Of a DNA stretch of 64,000 nucleotides, positions 34,436 to 41,940 are shown in pieces. Made by a program: the position numbers and the translations under genes. The notes beneath the pieces were generated by a model that was given only the letters and a program-made list of their open reading frames with translations, had not been told where the DNA came from and did no database searches. How positions within the stretch are numbered: position 1 is the first letter of the stretch; every line of letters starts with the position of its first letter. The stretch is from Mycolicibacterium rhodesiae NBB3 (GTDB lineage Bacteria > Actinomycetota > Actinomycetes > Mycobacteriales > Mycobacteriaceae): the NCBI RefSeq assembly GCF_000230895.2, contig NC_016604.1, forward strand, positions 744,001 through 808,000, written 5' to 3'.

Positions 34436-34987
34436 GTGCCCGCACGAAACGACGATCTGCGCGATGCGCTCAAACGTGCCGCGTCGGCCCTGCGTGCGCA
34501 GGGTCCGGACTTCGCGCTGGGCGGCAGCTACGCGCTCTGGGTGTTCGGCGCGCCCGAACCGATCCACGACGTCGACTTCGTCGTGGCCGAGGCCGACACG
34601 GAGGCGGCCGCGGCCACCCTGAAGGCCGCGGGGTTCAACATCGAGCGGACACCCGAGGACTGGTTGTTCAAGGCGTGCGTCGGCGACGACTTCGTCATCG
34701 ATGTGCTGCACCGGCTCAACGGCCTGCCGGTCGAGCCGGAGGCTATTTCGGCCGCCGAGGAGCTCGATGTGCTCGCCGTCAGGATGCGTGTACTCGCGCC
34801 GACGCACGTGTTGACCGAGAAGCTCAACGCGCTCAACGAACACAGTTGCGACTTCGCGTCGTTGATTCCCGGCGTCCGCGCGGTGCGTGAACAACTCGAC
34901 TGGGAGTACCTGCGCACCTCGACGAAAGACAACGACTTCGCGTCGGCATTCCTCTTTCTCGCCGACCGCCTCGGTCTCACGTCGTGA
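34436..34987 (+). CDS. Nucleotidyltransferase-fold protein (AbiEii/MNT-like)
   Basis: 183 residues with the polymerase-beta-type motif GGSYALWVFG (29-38) followed by HDVDFVV (Asp45, Asp47). These are the glycine-serine and paired-aspartate signatures of nucleotidyltransferases. GTG at 34436-34438, preceded by AGGAG at 5 bases, decides the start. The C-terminal TEKLNALNEHSCDF helix resembles AbiEii/DUF6036 proteins, some of which are toxins modifying tRNA. Its stop overlaps the start of a MerR regulator (GTGA). No HEPN partner is adjacent. Enzymatic activity is likely, biological role unknown. Confidence 0.78.
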   Translation: MPARNDDLRDALKRAASALRAQGPDFALGGSYALWVFGAPEPIHDVDFVVAEADTEAAAATLKAAGFNIERTPEDWLFKACVGDDFVIDVLHRLNGLPVEPEAISAAEELDVLAVRMRVLAPTHVLTEKLNALNEHSCDFASLIPGVRAVREQLDWEYLRTSTKDNDFASAFLFLADRLGLTS

Positions 34988-35814
34988 CGACAACAGAACC
35001 CAGACGTTCCGGCCTGACCATCGGCGAGTTCGCCACGTTGACGCGCCTGAGCGTGCGGACACTGCGGCGCTACCATGCCGCCCATCTGTTGGAGCCGGCC
35101 ACCGTCGACCCGTCCACGGGGTACCGGTATTACGCACCCGAGCAGATCCCGACCGCGCAGGTCATCTACCAGTTGCGTCAGCTCGACGTGCCGCTCGCCG
35201 AGGTCGAGTCGATTCTCGCCACGGACGATCCGCAGCAGCGTACGGAGGTCATCGCGAACCATCTGCGGCGCCTCGAGGATGAGCTGGATCGCACCCGTTC
35301 GGCCGTCGTGTCGTTGCGCCAGCTGTTGCGCCCCGAGCCGGCGGAGATCGACGTCGAACTGCGGTCGGTGCCCGCCCGTACCGTCGCGGCGATCAAAGCC
35401 CCTGTGCAGCTGGATGATTCACTGGATTGGTACGACGCCGCGATGGCCGAGCTGGATGCGGCCTATCCGCAGGCGGAACGCACCGGACCGCCAGGCGGGC
35501 ACTTTGCCAACGAGTTGTTCACCGATGGCGCCGGCGAGATGGCCGTTTACCGGCCGGTCCGGTCACCCCGCGCGAGCGGGCGGATCGAGGTCGTCGAGTT
35601 GCCCGCGGCCGAACTGGCCGTCACGGTTCACCCGGGACCGCACGATGACATCAATGTCACCTACGGCCGGCTCGGCGCGTGGGTCGTCGATCACGCACTG
35701 GCGGTCGACGAGCCCGTCCGGGAGATCTACGTGGTGGGGCCTCGGGACACCACGGAGCCCACGAGTTGGCGCACCGAGATCGGCTGGCCCGTGTTCCGGT
35801 TGGGCCCCGCCTGA
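34984..35814 (+). CDS. MerR family regulator with GyrI-like effector domain
   Basis: 276-residue activator of the BmrR/TipA style. N-terminal winged helix: LTIGEFATLTRLSVRTLRRY (residues 10-29) and YRYYAPEQIPTAQVI, then a dimerising coiled coil (about 85-118, LRRLEDELDRTRSAVVSLRQ). The C-terminal AraC/GyrI-like domain (from about 125) reads VELRSVPARTVAAIKA, and ends WRTEIGWPVFRLG, a pocket for small hydrophobic ligands. GTG start at 34984, overlapping the nucleotidyltransferase stop by four bases. The coupled arrangement suggests it regulates or is regulated with that gene. Confidence 0.88.
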   Translation: MTTTEPRRSGLTIGEFATLTRLSVRTLRRYHAAHLLEPATVDPSTGYRYYAPEQIPTAQVIYQLRQLDVPLAEVESILATDDPQQRTEVIANHLRRLEDELDRTRSAVVSLRQLLRPEPAEIDVELRSVPARTVAAIKAPVQLDDSLDWYDAAMAELDAAYPQAERTGPPGGHFANELFTDGAGEMAVYRPVRSPRASGRIEVVELPAAELAVTVHPGPHDDINVTYGRLGAWVVDHALAVDEPVREIYVVGPRDTTEPTSWRTEIGWPVFRLGPA

Positions 35815-35817
35815 TTG

Positions 35818-36656
35818 TCAGCGCGGGAAATCAGCTCCGCGTGAGAGGTTTTCGCTCGCTCTGATATCGGCCAGGTTCTCCTCCATGGACGCGACCACGG
35901 TGTCGAATGCGTCGCTGCCGAGAACCAGCCGCCGGGGTGGCCGGTCCTGGGCCATCGCCGCAATCACTGCGCGTGCGCCTCGCATCGGGTCGCCGGGCTG
36001 CACACCGTTTGGTCGATGAACGCTTGGCGCACCTGCTCCAACATCGATCTGTACTCGGGGATGGTCTCGGTGACCGGTTCGTCGGCGAAGCCTGCGTAAG
36101 CACGCGTACGGAACGCTCCCGGTTCGACGGCCATCACTCGGATACCCTGTGGCGCCACCTCTTCCCGAAGCGCTTCGGTGACGGCTTCGACGGCGAATTT
36201 GGAGGCGCTGTAGTAGCCGAACCCGGTTGCCCCGAGCAGACCCGCGACCGACGATACGTTGACGATCCACCCGCTGCCGCGGGCTCGCATACCCGGCAGC
36301 ACCGCCCGGATGACGGAGAGCATGCCGAAGAAGTTCAGGTCGAACATCGCGCGCAAACCGGCCTCGTCCATGCCCTCGATCGACCCGTACCAGCCGCGTC
36401 CGGCGTTGTTGATCAGCACGTCGATGCCGCCGAAATGCTCCTCGGCAGCGCGTACCGCCGCCTGCACCTGGCCGCCGTCGGTGACGTCGAGCGGCACGAC
36501 GAACGCGCGCTCCCCGTATTCCTCGGCCCAGCGACGCAATTCGTCGGGTCGTCGTGCGGTGAGCGCGACGCGGTCGCCGATCTCGAGGGCCGCTTGGGCG
36601 AAGGCCATTCCGAAGCCACCGGGCGTGCCGCCGGTGATGAACCATGTTCTCGTCAT
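35818..36656 (-). pseudogene. Short-chain dehydrogenase/reductase, frameshifted
   Basis: An SDR of about 279 residues in intact form. The N-terminal part is good: TGGTPGGFG nucleotide-binding motif, INNAG, NVSSVAGLLG with the catalytic Ser, and YYSASK with catalytic Tyr and Lys. Near 36008-36010 the frame is lost: after QVRQAFIDQ the continuation NGVQPGDPMRGARAVIAAM is one frame away. The length 839 is one short of a multiple of three, consistent with a single A missing from a CAAAAC run on the coding strand. As read, translation would end at 35964 and lose the C-terminal 60 residues. ATG 36654-36656 overlaps the SnoaL-like stop. A sequencing error is possible. Confidence 0.8.
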
Positions 36657-37006
36657 GGTTCGATCACCAGTCGCGTGATCAGCGCACCGTCCAAGGTGAA
36701 GCGGAAGTGCAGGTCGGCAGTCCCACCCGGAAAGTCGCCTTCCAGGTGCTGCACCACGTCCACGCCGCCGGCCTCCGGCGTGGTGGCGCCGACGAACTCG
36801 GTGGTGAAGGAGAATTCCGAAGCCGCGTTGCACAGCCAATCGCTGATGCTGTCGTGGCCGCGGTACGTGTGGCCCTCGTCGGTCACGACGGCGTCGGGGG
36901 CGAAAACCGTGATGGCCGTCGCCGCGTCCTTGGCCTCGTGCGCAGTCAGGTAGGTGGTGATGGTCGGGGGCAGCTCGTCCCATGTCTTCGGCGTGTTCAG
37001 TGTCAT
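36653..37006 (-). CDS. SnoaL-like domain protein
   Basis: 117-residue cone-fold (NTF2-like) protein. TAHEAKDAATAITVFAPDAVVTDEGHTYRG is the family opening (read as two parts, TAHEAKDAATAITVF and APDAVVTDEGHTYRG), followed by DSISDWLC and HFRFTLDGALITRLVI. Members are small polyketide-cyclase-like enzymes or ligand binders. The stop overlaps the SDR start by four bases, and it lies 33 bases after the WYL regulator, so the three genes form one unit. Confidence 0.82.
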   Translation of the reverse strand: MTLNTPKTWDELPPTITTYLTAHEAKDAATAITVFAPDAVVTDEGHTYRGHDSISDWLCNAASEFSFTTEFVGATTPEAGGVDVVQHLEGDFPGGTADLHFRFTLDGALITRLVIEP

Positions 37007-37039
37007 GCCCCCACGGTGGAGCCTCCCGCAGGGAGAGAG

Positions 37040-37993
37040 TCAAGCTCCGGCGCGGCGCAGCCGGTCGGCGACGGCTTTCACCGCGCTGACCACCTCGGGC
37101 GGTTCGAGGATCTCGAAGTCGTAGCCGACGGTGGCGAAGTAGAGCACCATCCGTTCGGGGTCGTCGGCGCCAGCGGTGACGATGCAGGCCTCGGGGCCCT
37201 CGGCCTCGATGGTGGCCGACGCCGGCGAGAAGTGTTGCGTCAGGGCCTCTTCAGATGCGTGGTAGCGGACGCGTGCGCTGTACCGGTACGGGGAGCTGCT
37301 GATCGACTTCTGGACGTACGTCGCCGCATCCGGCGCGTCACGGGCGACGAACGTGCTGCCGAGCGCGCGGACGTCGGCCATCCGGTCGAGCCGCAGGCTC
37401 CGCCAGTCCTGCTTGTCGCGGTCGTAGCTCAGCAGGTACCAGCGCCTGCCGGTCGTCACCAACTGATAGGGCTCCAGCCGTCGCTCTGTGGCGTTGCCGC
37501 GAATGTCGACGTAGCCGCAGTGGACGTGCTCGCGGTCGCGGCAGGCACGCGCGAGCGTCATCAGGACATCGGGTTCGACGGCCTCGTCGGACGACGGTGA
37601 GGTCAGCGTGACGGTGGCGTCGTGCACCGCCGCGACCTGAGACCGCAACCGCGACGGCATCACCTGATCGAGCTTGCTCAGCGCGCGAAGCGCGGACTCG
37701 CCGACACCGGCGACCGTGCCGCCCGCTGCGAGCCGGAGACATACGGCGATCGCGACGGCCTCGTCGGGATCGAGCAGCAGCGGGGGTAGGGCCGCGCCGG
37801 CCCCCAGTTGATAACCGCCGCCGTGACCCTTGCTGGCGTGCACGGGATACCCGAGGTCACGCAGGCGGTCCACGTCGCGACGGACACTGCGGGTCGTGAC
37901 GTCGAGCCGCTGCGCCAGCTCCTCCCCGGTCCATACCCGCCGCGACTGCAGCAATCCGAGAAGCTGCAGCACCCTGCTGGTGGTTTCTGCCAT
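37040..37993 (-). CDS. YafY/PafC-like WYL-domain transcriptional regulator
   Basis: 317-residue DeoR/HTH_11-type regulator. N-terminal winged helix: TSRVLQLLGLLQSRRVWTGE and LDVTTRSVRRDVDRLRDLG. WYL domain from about residue 145, with CGYVDIRG, EPYQLVTTGRRWYLLSYD and a C-terminal WCX-like part (RMVLYFATVGYDFEILEP). WYL proteins sense single-stranded DNA or small ligands and usually act on an adjacent gene. ATG at 37991-37993. Divergent from the DinB genes; a perfect inverted repeat between them is the likely operator. Heads the unit with the SnoaL-like and SDR genes. Confidence 0.9.
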   Translation of the reverse strand: MAETTSRVLQLLGLLQSRRVWTGEELAQRLDVTTRSVRRDVDRLRDLGYPVHASKGHGGGYQLGAGAALPPLLLDPDEAVAIAVCLRLAAGGTVAGVGESALRALSKLDQVMPSRLRSQVAAVHDATVTLTSPSSDEAVEPDVLMTLARACRDREHVHCGYVDIRGNATERRLEPYQLVTTGRRWYLLSYDRDKQDWRSLRLDRMADVRALGSTFVARDAPDAATYVQKSISSSPYRYSARVRYHASEEALTQHFSPASATIEAEGPEACIVTAGADDPERMVLYFATVGYDFEILEPPEVVSAVKAVADRLRRAGA

Positions 37994-38013
37994 GGTCTCG
38001 ACTCTGCCGTAGT

Positions 38014-38036
38014 TATAGGACCGAATCTGTCCTATA
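38014..38036. promoter_or_regulatory. Candidate operator between the WYL regulator and dinB-like genes
   Basis: Perfect 8-base arms TATAGGAC and GTCCTATA with 7-base spacer, centred in the 62-base divergent gap. AT-rich arms overlap the likely -10 regions of both promoters, so one bound dimer could control both directions. Confidence 0.65.
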
Positions 38037-38055
38037 TGTATTCCAGGGTAGTCAT

Positions 38056-38592
38056 ATGACCATGACGACGAGCGTGACCACCGAATTGGCCTTCCAGCTC
38101 GACTTCCACTGGACGCACGCGCTGCGCCCGCGACTGGAGGGCCTGACCGACGACGAGTACTTCTGGCAGCCGGTGCCGGGCTGCTGGACGGTGCACCCCG
38201 ACGGCGGCGTCGACTTCGCCTATCCCCCGCCGGAGCCCGCGCCGTTCACGACGATCGCGTGGCGGCTCGCGCATGTGATCATCGGCGTCTTCGCGATGCG
38301 CAACCATAGCCACTTCGGGGCGCCGGACGCGAGCTACGAAACGTGGCCGTATGCCACGGATGCCGCGACGGCGCTGAGACAGCTCGACGAGCAGTACAGC
38401 GTCTGGATCGACGGTGTGCGCGGCTTGTCAGAAGAGGACCTGTGGCGTCCGTGTGGTCCTGCGGAGGGTCCATACGCCGACTATCCGATGACTAGTCTCG
38501 TTCTGCACATCAACCGGGAGGTCATTCACCACGGCGCCGAAATCGCTTGTATTCGAGATCTTTACGTCCACACCACCGCGAAGGGAAACTGA
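38056..38592 (+). CDS. DinB-fold protein
   Basis: 178-residue four-helix-bundle protein of the DinB/YfiT superfamily, whose members often use mycothiol or bacillithiol. The bundle pattern is WRLAHVIIGVFAMRNH in helix 2 and SLVLHINREVIHHGAEIACI in helix 4, providing His ligands for a metal. The segment VPGCWTVHPDGG is typical of the DinB_2 type. ATG at 38056 (a second ATG lies two codons on). First of three plus-strand genes separated by only 2 bases each; divergent from the WYL regulator. Confidence 0.82.
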   Translation: MTMTTSVTTELAFQLDFHWTHALRPRLEGLTDDEYFWQPVPGCWTVHPDGGVDFAYPPPEPAPFTTIAWRLAHVIIGVFAMRNHSHFGAPDASYETWPYATDAATALRQLDEQYSVWIDGVRGLSEEDLWRPCGPAEGPYADYPMTSLVLHINREVIHHGAEIACIRDLYVHTTAKGN

Positions 38593-38594
38593 GC

Positions 38595-39200
38595 ATGGCC
38601 GCGATGCCCCCACCAATTGCCGACGAGCGAGCAGGATTGCGCGAGTACCTCGCTGCTCAGCACCACGCGTTTCACGCAGTGGCGTTCGGCTTGACCGATG
38701 AACAGGCCCGGGCCACGCCGTCGGTGAGCGCCTTGTCGATCGGCGCGCTGATCAAACACGTCACCGGCGTCCAGCGCTCGTGGATGCAGCGGGTGGCCGC
38801 CGCACCGGAAATGATCGAGAGCGACAAGCGCCCGATGGAGGCGCAGTCGGCCGACTACCAGGGCGAGTTCGTGATGCGCGACGACGAGACACTGGCCGGC
38901 CTCCTCGCCGCGTTCGACGAGCAGAACGCCGAGACGATCCGGCTGATCGAGACCGTCGACCTGGGTGCCGCGGTGCCGATTCCGCAGCATGTGCCGTGGT
39001 TCCCCAAGGACGTTCCGGCATGGTCGGTGCGATGGGTTCTCTTCCATCTCATCGAGGAACTGGCACGGCATGCCGGGCAGGCCGACATCATCCGCGAAAG
39101 CATTGACGGGGCAACCCTTTACGAGTTGCTGGCCGGACTCGAGGACTGGGAGCCGACACCGTGGCTGACGCCGTGGGGCAAGGAGCCGGTAAACAGTTAG
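38595..39200 (+). CDS. DinB/DUF664 family protein
   Basis: 201 residues. DUF664 pattern: REYLAAQHHAFHAVAFGLTD, SIGALIKHVTGVQRSWMQR and VLFHLIEELARHAGQADIIR, giving the three-His metal site of the DinB fold. These are probably mycothiol-dependent transferases, by analogy with the family. Start ATG 38595, two bases after the previous stop, chosen over an upstream in-frame ATG inside that gene. Paralogous in fold, not closely in sequence, to the preceding gene. Confidence 0.85.
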   Translation: MAAMPPPIADERAGLREYLAAQHHAFHAVAFGLTDEQARATPSVSALSIGALIKHVTGVQRSWMQRVAAAPEMIESDKRPMEAQSADYQGEFVMRDDETLAGLLAAFDEQNAETIRLIETVDLGAAVPIPQHVPWFPKDVPAWSVRWVLFHLIEELARHAGQADIIRESIDGATLYELLAGLEDWEPTPWLTPWGKEPVNS

Positions 39201-39202
39201 GT

Positions 39203-40117
39203 ATGCAAGCACGCAGCGGGACCGCGGTCTGCGGGGCCGTCGAGCTCTTCTACGAGGATCTCGGCGACCCAGCAGACCCCGCTGTACTGCTGATCATGGG
39301 CGTCGGAGCGCAGCTGCCGATGTGGCCGGACGGTTTCTGCGGACAGCTCGTCCGGCGCGGCTATCGGGTGATCCGGTACGACCACCGTGACATCGGGCTG
39401 TCCACCAAGATGGCCGGCCACCGGGCGCAGGGCTCGGTATATCGGCGGGTCGCCCGCTATGCCGTCGGCAAGACCAGCCCGGTGCCGTACACGTTGGTCG
39501 ATATGGCCGACGACGCTGCCGCTCTTCTCGACTCTCTACAGATCGACCGCGCACACGTCGTCGGTGCATCGATGGGCGGAATGATCGCGCAGGTGCTCGC
39601 GGGCAACCATGCGAATCGCGTGCACTCGCTCGGCATCATCATGTCGAGTTCGGGCAAGGCGTTCTCGGCGCTCCCCCGGTGGCGGGTCATCAGGTTGGCG
39701 TTCGGCGGGCCGGGCAAGGATGCGCCGTGGGAGGACCGCCTGGAGTCCGAAGTCCGCAACATCTCGATCATCAATGGACCGAATTACCTACCGCCCGTTG
39801 AGCAATTGCGCCGACGCGTCGAGGATCTGCGGGCGCGCAGCGACTACCCGCAGGGCATGCTGCGCCAGTTCGACGCGATCCTCGGCACCGGCAGCCTGTT
39901 GCGCTACACGCGGAGCATCGTCGCGCCCACGGTGGTCATCCACGGTTCGGAGGATCCGATGGTGCGGCCGCGCAATGGACGCAACCTGGCGCGCATCATC
40001 GAGGGGGCGCGATATGTCGTCGTCGATGGCATGGGACATGATCTGCCCGAGCCGGTTTGGCGCCCCGTCGTGGAAACGCTGACAGAGAACTTCTCGGCCG
40101 CACCGCCTCAGGGGTAA
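39203..40117 (+). CDS. Alpha/beta hydrolase, paralogue of LipG
   Basis: 304-residue serine hydrolase. Oxyanion region LLIMGVGAQLPMWPDGF, nucleophile elbow VVGASMGGMIAQV, acid in HGSEDPMVRP and His in VDGMGHDLPEP. Strong resemblance to the LipG protein encoded at 45786-46685 (both share YED.GDP.DPAVLLIMG and RVIRYD.RD.GLS.K). ATG at 39203, two bases after the DinB stop, so probably co-transcribed with the two DinB genes. The 3' end overlaps the convergent gene at 40108 by ten bases. Substrate unknown; likely an esterase or lipase. Confidence 0.86.
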   Translation: MQARSGTAVCGAVELFYEDLGDPADPAVLLIMGVGAQLPMWPDGFCGQLVRRGYRVIRYDHRDIGLSTKMAGHRAQGSVYRRVARYAVGKTSPVPYTLVDMADDAAALLDSLQIDRAHVVGASMGGMIAQVLAGNHANRVHSLGIIMSSSGKAFSALPRWRVIRLAFGGPGKDAPWEDRLESEVRNISIINGPNYLPPVEQLRRRVEDLRARSDYPQGMLRQFDAILGTGSLLRYTRSIVAPTVVIHGSEDPMVRPRNGRNLARIIEGARYVVVDGMGHDLPEPVWRPVVETLTENFSAAPPQG

Positions 40118-40497
40118 TCGGCCACGGCATCCCAGAAGGCCTCGTCATCACGACCCACGCGTCGATCTGCTTCGTCGCGAAGCGCGGCAGCGCGCTGATG
40201 AAGGTAGTGCGCGGTGGAGCGCGGCATCTGCCCGGGGGCGTAGACGCCGCGCCGAAGCCGCCGAACCCGGCCGCGACGCATCTCCCAACGCAGAGCATCA
40301 GACACTGTCTTGGATACCCGCCCAGGAATCGAAAAGCCCTGGTATTGAAGCTGTTCAATCAACTCGAAGATGGACGCCGAACCGTGGATGTCGAGGTTCA
40401 CAGCGAGCATGTAGCGGAGCTCGATGCCGTGCAGGACTTTCCGCTGGCGCGGGGTCTGTGCATCCATGGGCATGACAGTGGCATTCGACTCGGACAT
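40108..40497 (-). CDS. Hypothetical small winged-helix-like protein
   Basis: 129 residues from ATG 40495-40497, preceded by GAGG at 7 bases; the frame continues upstream without support. IELRYMLAVNLDIHGSASIF and ELIEQLQYQGFSIPGRVSKT followed by VSDALRWEMRRGRVRRLRRG look like a winged-helix with a basic wing, and a C-terminal helical segment follows (HYLHQRAAALRDEADRRVG). Similar in form to the N-terminal wHTH of AbiEi-type antitoxins (VRRGVYAPG resembles the GVY element), but no toxin lies beside it. Probably DNA-binding. An inverted-repeat element lies 98 bases upstream. Confidence 0.65.
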   Translation of the reverse strand: MSESNATVMPMDAQTPRQRKVLHGIELRYMLAVNLDIHGSASIFELIEQLQYQGFSIPGRVSKTVSDALRWEMRRGRVRRLRRGVYAPGQMPRSTAHYLHQRAAALRDEADRRVGRDDEAFWDAVADYP

Positions 40498-40594
40498 CTG
40501 CGTCCTCGCGCCGACGGCGCACTGCCCCCTGTGGATGGAGGTGCCATTGGGGACGAGCATCTCCCAACCTTCGCGTCTCCAAACCAATACGACT

Positions 40595-40680
40595 TGGTGC
40601 CAACCTCGCAGCGACTTTGTCGCTCAACTACTACCGACGACAGCGACGTCAGCGACTCTGTCGCTCAGAGGTTGGCACCA
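40595..40680. repeat. 86-base nested inverted-repeat element
   Basis: Outer arms TGGTGCCAACCTC (40595-40607) and GAGGTTGGCACCA (40668-40680) are perfect over 13 bases. Inside each arm lies a small hairpin AGCGAC-TTT-GTCGCT (40610-40624) and AGCGAC-TCT-GTCGCT (40651-40665). Counted together, the two ends match over about 25 of 30 positions. It lies in the 304-base gap 40498-40801, which otherwise contains nothing recognisable. It resembles a miniature mobile or REP-like element, or an unusual paired operator. Confidence 0.7.
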
Positions 40681-40801
40681 CGCATATATGCCAGAGGCGG
40701 ACCTGGCTGGGGCGCAGGTACAGCGAGCAACTGCCTGAGCACTCACGATCGCCTGCCTCCCGGGAGCGCGGAGGCCGACCCGCCTAACCGACGGACTGGC
40801 C

Positions 40802-41224
40802 TCACTCCAGTTCGGCGAGAGCCTTTCGCGCGGCCTCCAGTTCGGCTTCCAGCGCAGCGACCTTGGCCGCCTGCTGGGTGCGCGCCTCCTCGATCAGCTC
40901 GTCGATCGGGGCCGCGAGGTCCTCGTGCAGTTCCTTCGCGGCGCGCGAGACCGCCGCGGCCGCGACCGCGAGATTGCGCGCCCGATAGGTGCTTCCCTGC
41001 TTCAATTCCGCTCGCCACTCGCCGTCGGCGGTACCGGTGACGGTCAGGGTCAACTCGAGCGTCTTGGGCTTCTTGCCCGCCGGCTTCTTCGTCGCAGTCT
41101 TCCTCGGCCTTTCTTCGACAGGCTCTTCGGCCGGCGCTTCGGCGATGGGCGGCACCACCGGATCCGGATCCGGCGTGTCGAAATAGGTGGACTTCGTTTC
41201 GGGTGCCAGAGTATCTAGGGACAT
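40802..41224 (-). CDS. Hypothetical protein with C-terminal coiled coil (possibly DUF6319)
   Basis: 140 residues. N-terminal acidic/proline-rich part (TPDPDPVVPPIAEAPAEEPV), a short Lys-rich stretch (RKTATKKPAGKKPKT), a beta-rich core LELTLTVTGTADGEW, then a helix RNLAVAAAAVSRAAKELH and a heptad-like C-terminus (KVAALEAELEAARKALAELE). It may bind nucleic acid through the basic linker. I think it matches DUF6319 but only from memory. ATG 41222-41224; 27 bases after the TetR stop on the same strand, so possibly co-transcribed. Confidence 0.68.
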   Translation of the reverse strand: MSLDTLAPETKSTYFDTPDPDPVVPPIAEAPAEEPVEERPRKTATKKPAGKKPKTLELTLTVTGTADGEWRAELKQGSTYRARNLAVAAAAVSRAAKELHEDLAAPIDELIEEARTQQAAKVAALEAELEAARKALAELE

Positions 41225-41251
41225 ACCGGTATTAGAACATACGTTCGATAA

Positions 41252-41848
41252 TCAGCGCAGTACCGTCTGCACCGCATACTCGACCACCGCGTCCAGATCG
41301 CTTCCGAGATTGCCCGCCAACCACTGTTGCGCCAACTCGGCCATCGCGCCGGTGTACAACGCGGCACCGACTTGTGCGGCAACAGGATCCGAGCCCGGGT
41401 TGAGCCGCCACCCTTCGGTCAACACGCCCTCGCGAAGCAGATCCTGAGTCGCGGTCCGCCGCGCCGCGAGCACCGGATTGGCCCGCGCGTCGGTGAACAG
41501 AATCCGGCCGCGGCGCGGATCGGCCGAACTGAACCCGAGCACCGCCGCGATGCCGGCCCGCGTGCGATCGCGCAGCGAATCGCCCGCCGCGGCGATCGCC
41601 GCCTCCACCTGTGCCCCCAGCGCATCGCTGACCCTGTCGTAGACCGCGCCCAGCAGATCGTCGACGTCGGCGAAACTCTCGTAGAAGTAGCGGGTGTTCA
41701 GCCCGCACTCGCGACACACCGACCGGACGGCGACGGCCGCCTCACCACCCTCGCCGAACAACGCGAACGCGGCGTCGATCAGCTGCGCGCGCCGTTCGGC
41801 GCGGCGGTCGGTCAGCGGCACGCCTGCCCACCGGGTCGGACTGGACAT
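41252..41848 (-). CDS. TetR family regulator next to an MpaB-type oxygenase
   Basis: 198-residue repressor. HTH: RRAQLIDAAFALFGEGG, then VRSVCRECGLNTRYFYESF, the form LNTRYFYESF being the usual recognition helix. C-terminal domain ends GAALYTGAMAELAQQWL. The ATG at 41846-41848 is used; two GTG codons directly upstream are alternatives, and no clear ribosome site distinguishes them. Divergent from the oxygenase gene; two imperfect dyads in the 92-base gap are likely operators. Confidence 0.85.
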   Translation of the reverse strand: MSSPTRWAGVPLTDRRAERRAQLIDAAFALFGEGGEAAVAVRSVCRECGLNTRYFYESFADVDDLLGAVYDRVSDALGAQVEAAIAAAGDSLRDRTRAGIAAVLGFSSADPRRGRILFTDARANPVLAARRTATQDLLREGVLTEGWRLNPGSDPVAAQVGAALYTGAMAELAQQWLAGNLGSDLDAVVEYAVQTVLR

Positions 41849-41876
41849 CACCACAGGGTAAGCCGCGCGCGCCGAC

Positions 41877-41927
41877 TCTGGTCACATCCGTGTCCAAAGA
41901 GTATTCTGGTCACAGCTGTAGCCAAAC
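41877..41927. promoter_or_regulatory. Tandem dyad sites between TetR and MpaB-type genes
   Basis: Two related 18-base dyads, TGGTCACATCCGTGTCCA (41879-41896) and TGGTCACAGCTGTAGCCA (41907-41924), 28 bases apart; both follow TCTGGTCACA. The second has a perfect ACAGCTGT centre. Spacing and symmetry suggest side-by-side TetR dimers covering both promoters. Confidence 0.6.
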
Positions 41928-41940
41928 CGGAGGGAGCACG

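Noticed and set aside
35964..36656. Programmed -1 frameshift in the SDR gene
   Set aside because: The site CCAAACG is not a canonical slippery heptamer and no stimulatory structure was seen, so a one-base deletion or error is the simpler reading.
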